A stretch of DNA of 64,000 bases from Pseudomaricurvus sp. HS19 (lineage in GTDB: Bacteria > Pseudomonadota > Gammaproteobacteria > Pseudomonadales > Cellvibrionaceae). The stretch is taken from NCBI RefSeq assembly GCF_009857815.1, contig NZ_WVVW01000017.1, forward strand, positions 36,589 through 100,588, given 5' to 3'. Positions 43,138 through 52,052 of the stretch are shown here, one piece after another. A program made the translations under genes and the position numbers. The notes under the pieces are model-generated. The model was not told the origin of the DNA and searched no databases. It saw only the letters and a program-made list of their open reading frames with translations. Each line of letters starts with the position of its first letter. Within the stretch, counting starts at the first letter, position 1.

Positions 43138-44130
43138 ATGGCAGTACAGGAAGCTATCTATCGCGACAATGACGATGTAAACACTCCCAAAGATCTCAAT
43201 TTCCTGGAGGATCAGGACAAGGACGATACCCCCGCACCAGGAAGATCTTCATCCGAACGCCTGACCGGTATTGAACCGGATAAATACCAGAAAAACCTGG
43301 ACGCAACCCAGCTGTACCTTAATGAAATCGGCTTCTCGCCATTGCTGACAGCCGAAGAAGAAGTGTTCTTTTCCCGCAAGTCGCTGCGTGGCTGTGAGGC
43401 TTCCCGCAAGCGCATGATCGAAAGCAATCTCAGATTGGTGGTGAAAATTGCCCGCCGCTATGTCAATCGGGGGCTCTCACTGCTGGACTTGATTGAAGAA
43501 GGCAACCTGGGACTGATCCGCGCGGTGGAAAAGTTTGATCCCGAACGGGGTTTCCGTTTCTCCACCTACGCCACCTGGTGGATTCGCCAGACCATTGAGC
43601 GGGCCATCATGAACCAGACCCGTACCATCCGTCTGCCAATTCATGTGGTCAAGGAGCTCAACGTGTATCTGCGGGCAGCCCGCGAGCTGGCGCAGAAGCT
43701 GGATCATGAGCCAACCCCGGAGGAGATCGCCAACCTGCTCGACAAACCGGTAGCCGATGTTCAGCAGATGCTGGGGTTAAACGAGCGCATCAGCTCTATG
43801 GATGTACCCATTGGCCATACCTCGGACAAGTCGCTGGCGGAGACCATTCCGGATCAGCAGGTCTCTGATCCGGCGGCGCTACTGCAGGATACCGACCTCA
43901 ACGACAGTCTGGATGGCTGGTTGACGGAGCTGACGGATAAGCAGCGCGAAGTGTTGGCGCGCCGGTTCGGGCTGCGTGGCTATGAGAGCAGTACCCTGGA
44001 AGAGGTGGGTCGTGAGATCGGCCTCACCCGGGAGCGGGTACGCCAGATCCAGGTGGAGGCCCTCAAGCGCCTGCGGGACATTCTGGAGCGTCACGGGCTG
44101 AATGCCGAGGAGCTGTTCAGTACGCTCTGA
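43138..44130 (+). CDS. rpoS: RNA polymerase sigma factor RpoS
   Basis: This is the stationary-phase and general-stress sigma factor. The 330-residue protein has the RpoS-type region 1.2 ([21 protein letters not shown]), region 2 ([44 protein letters not shown]) and region 4 with the helix-turn-helix [19 protein letters not shown]. The nlpD-rpoS order is conserved. A near-perfect bidirectional terminator follows. Confidence 0.98.
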   Translation: MAVQEAIYRDNDDVNTPKDLNFLEDQDKDDTPAPGRSSSERLTGIEPDKYQKNLDATQLYLNEIGFSPLLTAEEEVFFSRKSLRGCEASRKRMIESNLRLVVKIARRYVNRGLSLLDLIEEGNLGLIRAVEKFDPERGFRFSTYATWWIRQTIERAIMNQTRTIRLPIHVVKELNVYLRAARELAQKLDHEPTPEEIANLLDKPVADVQQMLGLNERISSMDVPIGHTSDKSLAETIPDQQVSDPAALLQDTDLNDSLDGWLTELTDKQREVLARRFGLRGYESSTLEEVGREIGLTRERVRQIQVEALKRLRDILERHGLNAEELFSTL

Positions 44131-44145
44131 ATTAATCAGCAAAGA

Positions 44146-44191
44146 GCAGACACAAAAAAACGCGGCTCAGGCCGCGTTTTTTTGTGTCTGC
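44146..44191. terminator. Bidirectional terminator between rpoS and fdxA
   Basis: Perfect 21-bp arms (44146-44166, 44171-44191) around TCAG, containing A7/T7 runs beside the CGCGGC stem. It ends rpoS on one strand and fdxA on the other. Confidence 0.95.
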
Positions 44192-44206
44192 AAGGGGAGG
44201 GCCTAA

Positions 44207-44530
44207 TCAGCGCTCCAGGTACTGCAGCTTGTTCTCCACACCGTCCCACTCTTCAGCGTCGGCCGGGGCGTCTTTTTTCTCGGTGATGTTGGGCCACACT
44301 TCCGCCAGCTCGGCGTTCAGCTCCAGGTAGACTTCCTGGCCTGCGGGCAGCTCGTCTTCAGAGAAGATGGCGTCGACTGGACACTCCGGCTCACACAGGG
44401 CGCAATCGATACACTCGTCAGGATGGATGACCAGGAAATTGGGACCTTCGTAGAAGCAATCTACAGGGCACACTTCCACACAATCGGTGTGCTTACACTT
44501 GATACAGTTGTCGGCAACCACAAAAGTCAT
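44207..44530 (-). CDS. fdxA: 7Fe ferredoxin FdxA
   Basis: This 107-residue ferredoxin carries one 3Fe-4S and one 4Fe-4S cluster. Cys9, Cys17 and Cys50 should bind the first, and Cys21, Cys40, Cys43 and Cys46 the second, in the same spacing as Azotobacter ferredoxin I. The C-terminal extension is acidic. Its place between rpoS and mutS is conserved in Pseudomonas. Its electron partner is not known. Confidence 0.95.
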   Translation of the reverse strand: MTFVVADNCIKCKHTDCVEVCPVDCFYEGPNFLVIHPDECIDCALCEPECPVDAIFSEDELPAGQEVYLELNAELAEVWPNITEKKDAPADAEEWDGVENKLQYLER

Positions 44531-44689
44531 GGTCTGAACTCCGTTTTACTAACAGTTGGAATTTTCATGGGGGTCAGGCTAATCCGCGGGATTGTACCAG
44601 CTAGATCCATCGGCGGGGAGACTTTCTCGGATATTGGTAATTGATTTTCCCGATATGGCCGTGCAGGGGAGTGTGCTGAGGAGAAAGCG

Positions 44690-44715
44690 CCGGCCCTGAT
44701 CTGTCTCAGGGCCGG
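44690..44715. terminator. Hairpin downstream of mutS
   Basis: Arms CCGGCCCTGA (44690-44699) and TCAGGGCCGG (44706-44715) lie 11 bp past the mutS stop. The T-run on the minus strand is poor. Confidence 0.6.
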
Positions 44716-44725
44716 CCTGACGGCA

Positions 44726-47335
44726 TTACAGTAGTCCTTTCAGCTGATACAGCATATCCAGCGCCTGTCGTGGGGTCAGGTCGTCGGGGTGCAGCTTCTG
44801 CAGTGCTTCCAGCGCGGGGCTGGTGGCTGCGGCAAACAGTTCGCCCTGTGCGGGGGAGGGCGCCAGCGGCTGATTTACCGGTTGAGTGGGTGCCTTAACC
44901 TGTGCCTTGCCAGCGTCGCCTTCCAGCTGCGCCAGTTGCTGCTGTGCCAGCTGGATAACCGGCGCTGGAATGCCGGCGAGCTTGGCCACCTGCAGACCGT
45001 AGCTTTTGCTGGCTGGCCCCTCCTGAATATTGTGCAGGAAGACAATATTGTCGTGGTGCTCGGTAGCATCCAGGTGGACGTTGGCCACGGTGGGGTAATC
45101 TTCGGGCAGTTGGGTCAGCTCAAAATAGTGAGTGGCAAACAGGGTGAAGGCCCGAACCCGTTCCGCCAGCTGGATGGCACAGGCCCAGGCCAGCGAGAGT
45201 CCGTCAAAGGTACTGGTGCCGCGGCCAATCTCGTCCATCAGCACCAGGCTGCGATCGCTGGCGTTGTTGAGGATGTTGGCTGTTTCGGTCATCTCCACCA
45301 TAAAGGTAGAGCGGCCGCCCGCCAGGTCATCGGATGAGCCGATGCGGGTAAAGATGCGATCCACCATGCCGATGGTGGCCTGTTCTGCGGGCACGTAGCT
45401 GCCAATATGGGCCAGCAGCGTCACCAGTGCGGTCTGCCGCATGTAGGTCGATTTACCGCCCATGTTGGGGCCGGTCACGATGAGCATACGACGCTGGCCG
45501 TTGAGCACCAGGCTGTTGGGCACAAACGGGTGGTCGGATACCTGTTCCACCACCGGGTGGCGCCCGGCGACGTAGTGAATTCCAGGTTCGGCGGTCAGCT
45601 CCGGTGGTGTGAAGTTGAGGTTGTCGGCGCGCTCGGCGAGGGTTGCCAGCACATCCAGCTCGGCTACGGCAGCGGCGGCAATCTGCAGTGGCAGCAGCTC
45701 CTCATTGAGTCGTTCAATGATCTCTTCGTAGAGACCCTTCTCCCGTGCCAGGGCGCGGCTTTTGGCTGACAGGGCTTTATCCTCGAACTCTTTCAGCTCC
45801 GGGGTGATAAAACGCTCGGCGTTCTTCAGTGTCTGGCGACGGATATAGTCCGCGGGTGCGCCGTCAGCCTGGCCGCGGCTGATTTCGATGAAGTAGCCAT
45901 GGACCCGGTTGTAACCCACCTTGAGGGTGCTGATCCCGGTACGCTCCCGCTCACGGGTTTCCAGGTCGAGCAAAAACTGTCCGGCATTGGTGCTGATATT
46001 ACGCAGCTCATCCAGCTCACTGTCGTACCCTTCGGCGATAACCCCGCCATCGCGAATCACCACCGGAGGGTTTTCAACAATGGCGCGATCCAGCAGCTCT
46101 TCAAGTTCGGGAAAGGTGCCGATCTCGGTGGCCAGGCTGCGCAGGTGGCCGGCATCGGCTTCCTGCAGCTGGCTCTGCAGCAACGGGTAGGCGCTGAGGG
46201 AGGCAAACAGACGTGACAGGTCCCGCGGCCGCGCCGAGCGCAATGCCACACGGCCAAGGATCCGCTCCAGGTCACCGATCTGGCGCAATGTGCCGCGCAG
46301 GGTTTCAAAGTGGTAGTTATGCAACAGTGCCCTAATGGATTGTTGGCGCAGCTTCAGGGTGCTCAGGTCGCGCAGCGGGCGGTTAAGCCAGCGCCGCAGC
46401 AGGCGTCCCCCCATGGCGGTAGCGCTGGTGTTGAGCACATCAAAGAGGGTGTTCTCGTCGCCGCCGGTCAGGTTGGTGTCCAGCTCCAGGTTGCGGCGGG
46501 TAGCAGCGTCCATCACGACCGCTTCTTCGCGGTTCTCACTCTGCAGCGAGTTGATGTGGGGCAGGGCGGTGCGCTGGGTCTCCTTGGCGTAGGAGAGAAG
46601 GCAGCCGGCAGCGGCCAGGGCGACAATCATGTGGTCACAGCCGAAACCGGCCAGATCCTGGGTGCCAAACTGCTGGGTCAGCAGTCGTTGGGCGGTTTCC
46701 AGCTCGAACTCCCAGGGCGCGCGCCGGCGCAGGCCACGGCGCTGCTCGGTAATCTCGCTGATGGCCAGGTCCTCGGGCACCAGCAATTCAGCGGGGCTGA
46801 GGCGCTGCAGTTCGCCTAATGCCGCCTCCAGCCCCTCGACCTCCAATACCTGAAAACGGCCGGCGCCGATATCGAGGCTGGCGATGCCGAACTGTTCCTC
46901 ACGGACGCACAGCGCCACCAGCAGGTTGTCACGACTGGCATCCAGCAACGATTCGTCGCTGACCGTACCCGGCGTGACAATACGCATCACCTTGCGTTCC
47001 ACAGGCCCCTTGCTGGTGGCGGGGTCGCCGATCTGCTCGCAGATGGCAACCGAGACGCCCTTGCGCACCAGTTTTGCGAGGTAGCCATCAGCCGCGTGGT
47101 AGGGGATACCCGCCATGGGAATGGGCTCGCCGTTGGACTTGCCGCGGGCGGTGAGGGTCACGTCCAGCAGCTCGGACGCCTTTTTGGCGTCGTCATAAAA
47201 CAGCTCGTAGAAATCCCCCATACGGTAGAACACCAGCTCGTGGGGGTGCTCCGCCTTGATCTTCAAATATTGCTGCATCATGGGGGTGTGCGTGGATTCG
47301 GGCACACTGGACTGATTTACGCTGTTTGTCATCAC
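44726..47335 (-). CDS. mutS: DNA mismatch repair protein MutS
   Basis: MutS recognises mismatches and recruits MutL. The 869-residue protein has the mismatch-binding Phe-x-Glu in [15 protein letters not shown] near residue 40. The ATPase has Walker [10 protein letters not shown] near 620 and [14 protein letters not shown], and the C-terminal tail ends [16 protein letters not shown]. Two adjacent ATGs (47335, 47332) are both possible starts. The fdxA-mutS neighbourhood is conserved; the DNA beyond its 5' end is not. Confidence 0.98.
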   Translation of the reverse strand: MMTNSVNQSSVPESTHTPMMQQYLKIKAEHPHELVFYRMGDFYELFYDDAKKASELLDVTLTARGKSNGEPIPMAGIPYHAADGYLAKLVRKGVSVAICEQIGDPATSKGPVERKVMRIVTPGTVSDESLLDASRDNLLVALCVREEQFGIASLDIGAGRFQVLEVEGLEAALGELQRLSPAELLVPEDLAISEITEQRRGLRRRAPWEFELETAQRLLTQQFGTQDLAGFGCDHMIVALAAAGCLLSYAKETQRTALPHINSLQSENREEAVVMDAATRRNLELDTNLTGGDENTLFDVLNTSATAMGGRLLRRWLNRPLRDLSTLKLRQQSIRALLHNYHFETLRGTLRQIGDLERILGRVALRSARPRDLSRLFASLSAYPLLQSQLQEADAGHLRSLATEIGTFPELEELLDRAIVENPPVVIRDGGVIAEGYDSELDELRNISTNAGQFLLDLETRERERTGISTLKVGYNRVHGYFIEISRGQADGAPADYIRRQTLKNAERFITPELKEFEDKALSAKSRALAREKGLYEEIIERLNEELLPLQIAAAAVAELDVLATLAERADNLNFTPPELTAEPGIHYVAGRHPVVEQVSDHPFVPNSLVLNGQRRMLIVTGPNMGGKSTYMRQTALVTLLAHIGSYVPAEQATIGMVDRIFTRIGSSDDLAGGRSTFMVEMTETANILNNASDRSLVLMDEIGRGTSTFDGLSLAWACAIQLAERVRAFTLFATHYFELTQLPEDYPTVANVHLDATEHHDNIVFLHNIQEGPASKSYGLQVAKLAGIPAPVIQLAQQQLAQLEGDAGKAQVKAPTQPVNQPLAPSPAQGELFAAATSPALEALQKLHPDDLTPRQALDMLYQLKGLL

Positions 47336-48084
47336 TACTCTGTGGCTGCTGATAGATTGGGCTTTATTGGTCGACGCTCCCCGGCCTCTCCCTTAAATAG
47401 AAAGCCAGAAGACAGGCATGTACGGCTGTCGCCAGGAGGGGCTCGTCATTAATGGGTCGGGATTTTACAGGTATTGACGGTGGTGCTGTAACCACCTGGC
47501 CAGAGGCCGGTACTCACCCGGCGGTTGGATTGCGCCGGGCCGCATCCGGAGGAGCGGTGCTGTCAGAACCTGAACGGCCAGTCTACGTGTCTGGCAGGGA
47601 TTAGGGAATTGCCCTGTGTGTCGTTACAACCCGGCCCGGTGGCCTGGCTAATCGTTGGCTGTGAGGGTGGCTCGAGGCTGTTGTTGGCTACTGCTTTTCC
47701 TGCCAGGGAATAAATATTCATAAATTGTGAGGTGTTTCAAAAAATACGAAAAATGCCGTTGCGGTTTGTCTGTGGGGGCGGGCCTCAAGGTGCGCCAGAC
47801 ATTGGCAGTTTCTGTCAAAAGTGGTCTCTATTGAAGATCGATTTTTGAAATTATGATTGAAAAATAGCCTTACTAATTACATGTGATTATAAGATTTCTC
47901 TTTTAAAATCAAATCGCTATAAAATAATCCATACATAATATGTGGGTAAAATCAAGACCACAAAGAAATTATGGTTATGTCGCCTGAATCCTCTTGTTAA
48001 ACGGTCGGCTCCCGTTAAAATCAAATGAAATATTAGGGATTGCTGAACTTGCAGGGAATGTTATATCAGCTTGAGGGGAACCCT
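47336..48084. other. Long AT-shifting intergenic region before the accessory block
   Basis: About 750 bp without a supportable gene. The first two thirds are GC-rich; 47820-48010 is markedly AT-rich, with several TATAAT-like hexamers (for example TATAAA near 47921). The promoters of mutS (minus) and of the GTPase/phosphatase operon (plus) should lie here. Confidence 0.55.
47874..47889. promoter_or_regulatory. Operator-like palindrome upstream of the accessory operon
   Basis: TAATTACATGTGATTA is a 16-bp dyad with 14 of 16 symmetric positions. It sits in the AT-rich stretch 195 bp before the first gene of the accessory operon. No cognate regulator is known. Confidence 0.35.
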
Positions 48085-48690
48085 GTGATAGACCAATTTT
48101 CGGCGGGCGCGTCGGCTCTGTTGGAGGTCGTGACTCGTTCACGGCAGAACAAAAGCGCCCTGCATATTCGCTTCCGCGATGGCGGTGAGTTACTGATTTT
48201 GGGGAATAAAGACACTTATCTGCAGAAGGCGTGCAACGTCGCAGAGATGATGTCTGGATTCTATGACTATGCGGAGGCTGTCGAAATCGACAGCCGCTCG
48301 CCCATCCTGGCGGAGTTTGAAGGCAAGGGCCGTGCCCTGACTGAGTTGCTGTGGGTGCTGACATCAGCCTTGTTGGCTGCCCAGAAGGCCGAGATCTGTA
48401 AAAGAACCGACGTCTACCGTTTGAGCAGCTGGCCCAATCTCACCCGCTTGCCGCACAACTCGACCGCCTACTCCATCGCTGCGTTGTTAAGCCGGCAGCC
48501 ACATTCGTGCCGGATCATCGCCAGCAAGCTGAAGATCAGCATTGAGGACGTCCACGACTTTTGTGCGCCGGCACTGAAGTGCGGGCACATAGAGCCGGTC
48601 AGTAAATCCGTTGAAGTGACCGCGGAGGAGCTGTTGCCAAAAGCCAGTTCCTCCTTCCTCTCCTCCGTGTTGTCGCGGTTACAGGGCTAA
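48085..48690 (+). CDS. Unrecognised protein with winged-helix-like C-terminus
   Basis: I do not recognise this 201-residue protein. I chose the GTG at 48085 because GAGGGG stands 6 nt upstream; TTG 48040 or ATG 48058 would extend it. Residues 1-100 look alpha/beta (SALHIRFRDGGELLILGNKD). Residues about 120-180 (NSTAYSIAALLSRQPHSCRIIASKLKIS and on) look like a winged helix. A winged-helix protein next to a GTPase and roadblock proteins recalls CvnC (DUF742) of Streptomyces conservons. It opens the accessory operon, 16 bp before the GTPase gene. No membrane segment or signal is seen. Confidence 0.65.
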   Translation: MIDQFSAGASALLEVVTRSRQNKSALHIRFRDGGELLILGNKDTYLQKACNVAEMMSGFYDYAEAVEIDSRSPILAEFEGKGRALTELLWVLTSALLAAQKAEICKRTDVYRLSSWPNLTRLPHNSTAYSIAALLSRQPHSCRIIASKLKISIEDVHDFCAPALKCGHIEPVSKSVEVTAEELLPKASSSFLSSVLSRLQG

Positions 48691-48706
48691 CGATTGGGTG
48701 ACATCG

Positions 48707-49240
48707 ATGGAGCATAAAATCATCTTCGCCGGTACGGTGAGCGCTGGTAAAACCACGGCTATTTCCTCGATCAGTGATATCGAGGTCGTCGCTACCGAAG
48801 AGAAGGCAACCGACGAAACTGCGCAAAAAAAATCCCTGACTACCGTGGCCATGGATTACGGTGTGATGAAACTGGACGGGGGTGACCGGCTGCATCTCTA
48901 TGGCACGCCGGGGCAGGAACGTTTCAGCTTTATGTGGGATATCCTCACTATGGGTGGGCTGGGCCTGGTTATCCTGATCGATAACAGCAGCGAATCTCCA
49001 CTGGAGGACCTGCGCTTTTACTTTTCCGCGTTTAAGGACTTTATCCGCAAGAACCCGGTGGTGATAGGCATCACCCATATGGACGTCAGTCCTGCCCCCC
49101 GCTTGAGTGACTTCCATGATGTTATCAAGCAGCTATCCGGCTCAGGTGTCCCGATCATGGAGGTGGATGCGAGAGAACCTGCAGATGTGAAAAACCTGTT
49201 GCAGGCGCTCTTTGCCCTGATCCAGTTCAAGGCTGCATAG
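48707..49240 (+). CDS. MglA/Rab-like small GTPase
   Basis: This 177-residue protein is a single GTPase domain. The P-loop GTVSAGKTT is at residues 9-17, a switch-I Thr pair is in KKSLTTVAMDYG, and switch II is YGTPGQERF, where Gly-Thr-Pro replaces the usual Asp-x-Ala-Gly. The base-recognition loop GITHMD replaces NKxD. It resembles conservon CvnD and MglA-type GTPases. No lipid anchor is visible. Its stop is 1 bp from the next ATG, so it is coupled to the ATPase-phosphatase gene. The roadblock proteins nearby are the expected partners or GTPase-activating proteins. Confidence 0.85.
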   Translation: MEHKIIFAGTVSAGKTTAISSISDIEVVATEEKATDETAQKKSLTTVAMDYGVMKLDGGDRLHLYGTPGQERFSFMWDILTMGGLGLVILIDNSSESPLEDLRFYFSAFKDFIRKNPVVIGITHMDVSPAPRLSDFHDVIKQLSGSGVPIMEVDAREPADVKNLLQALFALIQFKAA

Positions 49241-49241
49241 C

Positions 49242-50570
49242 ATGGATAACAGCGGTGCCATATTGTCGCTGGCCGGCTTTGGCCTGTCGATGCTGGAGCG
49301 GGTAATACTGGCTGACGTTAACCTCACCATCACGGAGCCGGGGATAACCTGCCTCGCCGGGCCGGCAGGAACCGGCAAATCCACCTTGCTGCGTACCTTG
49401 GCCGGCTTCAATGCCAGCAATCCCAATATCCAGACCTGGGGCGAAGCGCGCTACTGTGGTGCCCCTCTGGGTGCCGGGGACAGTCCGGCCATGGTTATGC
49501 AGAGTGCCCGGCTGCTGACATCCAATATTCTGCAAAACGTTCTCTACGATTTGCCTGAGAAGGGCACCCTGGGGCTCGGCGACCAGCGTGATCTGGCCGT
49601 GCGCTTGCTCGAAGACGCCGGCCTGCAATCACTGGTGGACAAGCTGTATCGACCGGTTCAGGAGTTGGACTTCGCCGACAGCCGCTATCTCTCCATTGTG
49701 CGCATCTGTGCCAGTAATCCGCGCATGATTTGCCTGGATGAGCCGACCACTGGCCTGAGTGAAGGGGACTCGGAGCGCTTGCTGGAGTACATCCGTTGCC
49801 AGGGCAGCAAACGTGCTGTGCTGATTACGCTGCACAACCAGGCACAAATGATGGCCCTGGGTGGTAACACGGCATTGATGACCGGTGGTGTCCTTAAGGA
49901 GATGGTTCCCACTTCGCAATTCTTTGCCGCCCCTTCTACTGATGATGCCAGGACGTTTGTGCGCACCGGCTCCTGCCCGTCTCCGTCGCCGGGAAAAGTG
50001 CAGGAACACCCGGACGATGAGTTGCCGGATGAGGTGATAACACCTAAGCCTGCACCGGCCTGGAAGAGTGAAAGCTTTGGGCCGCGTGACTTTTTGTGGT
50101 TGCACAGGGGCCAGCTGGCGGGCACTCCGCGGCCGGGTGTCTTCCATGAAACCTCTTATGACCTGGCGGCATTGAAGCGCGTCGGCATTACCTGCTTGTT
50201 GAGTCTTACCGAGCTGCCGCCCAATGAGCCGGCCATAGAGACAGACCTGCTGGCTGAATTCGGTATTCGCCATGGCCAGTATCCGATACCGGATATGTGC
50301 GCACCCAGCGTGGATCTGGCCACCACTATCTGCAGCAAAATCGACGAGCTGATCTCCGCAGGTGAAGTGGTTGCCGTGCATTGTCGCGCCGGCCTGGGCC
50401 GGACCGGTACGGTTTTGACCGCCTACCTGATCTGGCAGGGCGTCGATGCGATCACGGCTTTGGAAACCGCCAGGAAGATCGAGCCGCGCTGGGTGCAATC
50501 CCGGGAGCAGGTCAATTTTCTGGAACAATTTTGTCAGCACGTACGAGGCGAAGAGTTAGAACATGCTTAA
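49242..50570 (+). CDS. ABC-type ATPase fused to a dual-specificity phosphatase
   Basis: Residues 1-225 of this 442-residue protein are an ABC ATPase: Walker A GPAGTGKST at 40-48, Q-loop Gln87, Walker B RMICLDEP (Asp166, Glu167) and H-loop His198. The LSGGQ signature is replaced by DFADSRYLSIVR at 143-154. Residues 226-280 are a Pro/Asp-rich linker. Residues 281-435 are an atypical dual-specificity phosphatase close to DUSP23: general acid Asp351 in YPIPDMCAP and the P-loop HCRAGLGRTG (His380, Cys381, Arg387). No permease is nearby, so a transporter role is unlikely. It is tightly coupled to the GTPase gene. I know no described protein with this architecture. Confidence 0.88.
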   Translation: MDNSGAILSLAGFGLSMLERVILADVNLTITEPGITCLAGPAGTGKSTLLRTLAGFNASNPNIQTWGEARYCGAPLGAGDSPAMVMQSARLLTSNILQNVLYDLPEKGTLGLGDQRDLAVRLLEDAGLQSLVDKLYRPVQELDFADSRYLSIVRICASNPRMICLDEPTTGLSEGDSERLLEYIRCQGSKRAVLITLHNQAQMMALGGNTALMTGGVLKEMVPTSQFFAAPSTDDARTFVRTGSCPSPSPGKVQEHPDDELPDEVITPKPAPAWKSESFGPRDFLWLHRGQLAGTPRPGVFHETSYDLAALKRVGITCLLSLTELPPNEPAIETDLLAEFGIRHGQYPIPDMCAPSVDLATTICSKIDELISAGEVVAVHCRAGLGRTGTVLTAYLIWQGVDAITALETARKIEPRWVQSREQVNFLEQFCQHVRGEELEHA

Positions 50571-50754
50571 CCGGATTTTTGGCGAAGGTGGGACTCAGGC
50601 AACTCCGGAAAAACGCGATAGCGAGTTACGGGAATTACTTGCTTCCTTTCTCACAGAGGGCACTTTTTCCGCGCCACTGGTGGCAACAGCCAGCGTCGTG
50701 GAAATCGACAGAATGACGACAGAGATCAAAGACGCACAAGTTGCCACCAACTAG
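50563..50754 (+). CDS. Small uncharacterised protein coupled to the phosphatase fusion
   Basis: This 63-residue protein (MLNRIFGEGGTQATPEKRD) has a 4-nt-spaced overlap with the end of the ATPase-phosphatase gene, its ATG lying 8 bp inside it. It is hydrophilic, with an amphipathic first helix (NRIFG) and a central helix ELRELLASFLTEG. It has no Cys and no signal peptide. A peptide partner of the system is plausible. The family is not recognised. Confidence 0.6.
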   Translation: MLNRIFGEGGTQATPEKRDSELRELLASFLTEGTFSAPLVATASVVEIDRMTTEIKDAQVATN

Positions 50755-50968
50755 CCTGAAGGCAAGTGTGTGGCTTTTGCGGTGTGCTGTGCAGGGCCGG
50801 TGGCCTGTTGCAGAGACCGCTGCGAGGTTCGGGCTTCAACGTCCGGATGTGCGCGATGCTGCCCGGAATCGGGGCAGACAGAATTGACCTGAAGGCAGGA
50901 ATAAACCTCTGCTGACGGGGCGATAGCCAACTAAAAAATCAACTTGGAACAATATGAGGTAGCCATAA

Positions 50969-51376
50969 ATGGGAACTTTAGATGATGCATTGGCAAAAGC
51001 AATTGCCGCCGTACCGGAATGTCTGGCGGCGGGCTATGTCGATGTAGGTAGCGGCATGTTGCTGGGGGTCAAAACTGTGGATTCCCACCCCAGCGAAGTT
51101 CTGGATCTGCTTGCCGCTGCGACCCACGATCTCTTCCAGGGGCCCAATGTATCCAGTATTGAGCAACTGTTTAAGCGGGCCCGGGGGCTGGTGGATGATG
51201 GTTATCACTACTTCAAGGAAGTGATTGTCAACTCCGAGAACCTGATTCACGTGTTTATCCGCAGCAAGAAGGATCCAGATCATGTGGTCTGTTTCGTTTG
51301 CCGTCTGTCTGCCAACCTGGGCATGGTGCTGACCAAGTCCCGCAGCCAGCTTCCGCTGCTGGAAAGCGCACTTTGA
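50969..51376 (+). CDS. Roadblock/LC7-like protein 1
   Basis: This 135-residue protein has the alpha-beta-beta-alpha-beta-beta-beta-alpha order of roadblock folds: helix DDALAKAIAAVPECLAAG, strands GYVDVGSGMLLGVKT, the helix VLDLLAAATHDLF and late strands EVIVNSENLIHVFIRS. An insertion (residues 60-80) contains IEQLFKRARGLVDDG. Roadblock proteins usually dimerise on small GTPases. GAGG stands 9 nt before the ATG. The 214-bp gap after the small gene suggests its own promoter. Confidence 0.65.
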   Translation: MGTLDDALAKAIAAVPECLAAGYVDVGSGMLLGVKTVDSHPSEVLDLLAAATHDLFQGPNVSSIEQLFKRARGLVDDGYHYFKEVIVNSENLIHVFIRSKKDPDHVVCFVCRLSANLGMVLTKSRSQLPLLESAL

Positions 51377-51438
51377 TCGAGCGGCCACGGTCCCTGAAGG
51401 GACTGTGGCCTTATTGATATTCAGGAGAGAAAGTTTCG

Positions 51439-51819
51439 ATGAGTATCGAATCCAACGCGTCGCAAATCCGTTCGGTACTGCGCGGTCTGAACGGATCGTC
51501 GGACGGGGAGATTGAGGCGTCCGTGGTGATCAGTACGGATGGTTTTCCACTGGCTTCGGCGCTGAATGACAACATCGATAGCGATCGCTATGCGGCAATG
51601 AGTGCATCACTACTTTCCCTCGCCAACCGTACGATCGAAGAGATCCACATTGGCAGGATGCGTCAGGTGATGGTGATCGGCACCGAGGGAATGATGCTGC
51701 TCAACTACGTCTCTTCGGAGGCTGTGTTGGCTATCGCGGCCAGACCCAAAGCCAATCTGGGCAAGATCCTGATAAACACCAAGAATTGTGTTGCCAGGCT
51801 GCAGCCATTCTTCAAGTGA
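51439..51819 (+). CDS. Roadblock/LC7 domain protein 2
   Basis: This 126-residue protein is a clear roadblock/LC7 domain of MglB/CvnB type: IEASVVISTDGFPLASALND, then RYAAMSASLLSLANRTIEEI and RQVMVIGTEGMMLLNYV. MglB proteins are GTPase-activating proteins for MglA. AGGAGAG precedes the ATG. It is 62 bp downstream of roadblock protein 1 and presumably in the same transcript. Confidence 0.85.
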   Translation: MSIESNASQIRSVLRGLNGSSDGEIEASVVISTDGFPLASALNDNIDSDRYAAMSASLLSLANRTIEEIHIGRMRQVMVIGTEGMMLLNYVSSEAVLAIAARPKANLGKILINTKNCVARLQPFFK

Positions 51820-52052
51820 GATCGGGGGTATTTTCGGGCAGGTATTGCAGGCCTGATAGTTAACCTGCTGATACTGTGACGGGGTGAGGCAAGGTGTTTC
51901 AGCCCGTCCTGCTACCGTCGCCGCTCGCACCATGCCCGGGTTACCGCAAGGTGTTTGGAGCAGGCGCCGCCCGGAAGGATTGCTGCCCCAAACCAAATTT
52001 CCTGCTCCAATGGCCTGGAGGCAGGCGATGTATGCCAAAGGTGTAGTCGGAA

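Noticed and set aside
49242..49920. ABC transporter ATP-binding subunit
   Set aside because: There is no permease nearby, the signature motif is lost and a phosphatase is fused, so a transport role is not supported.
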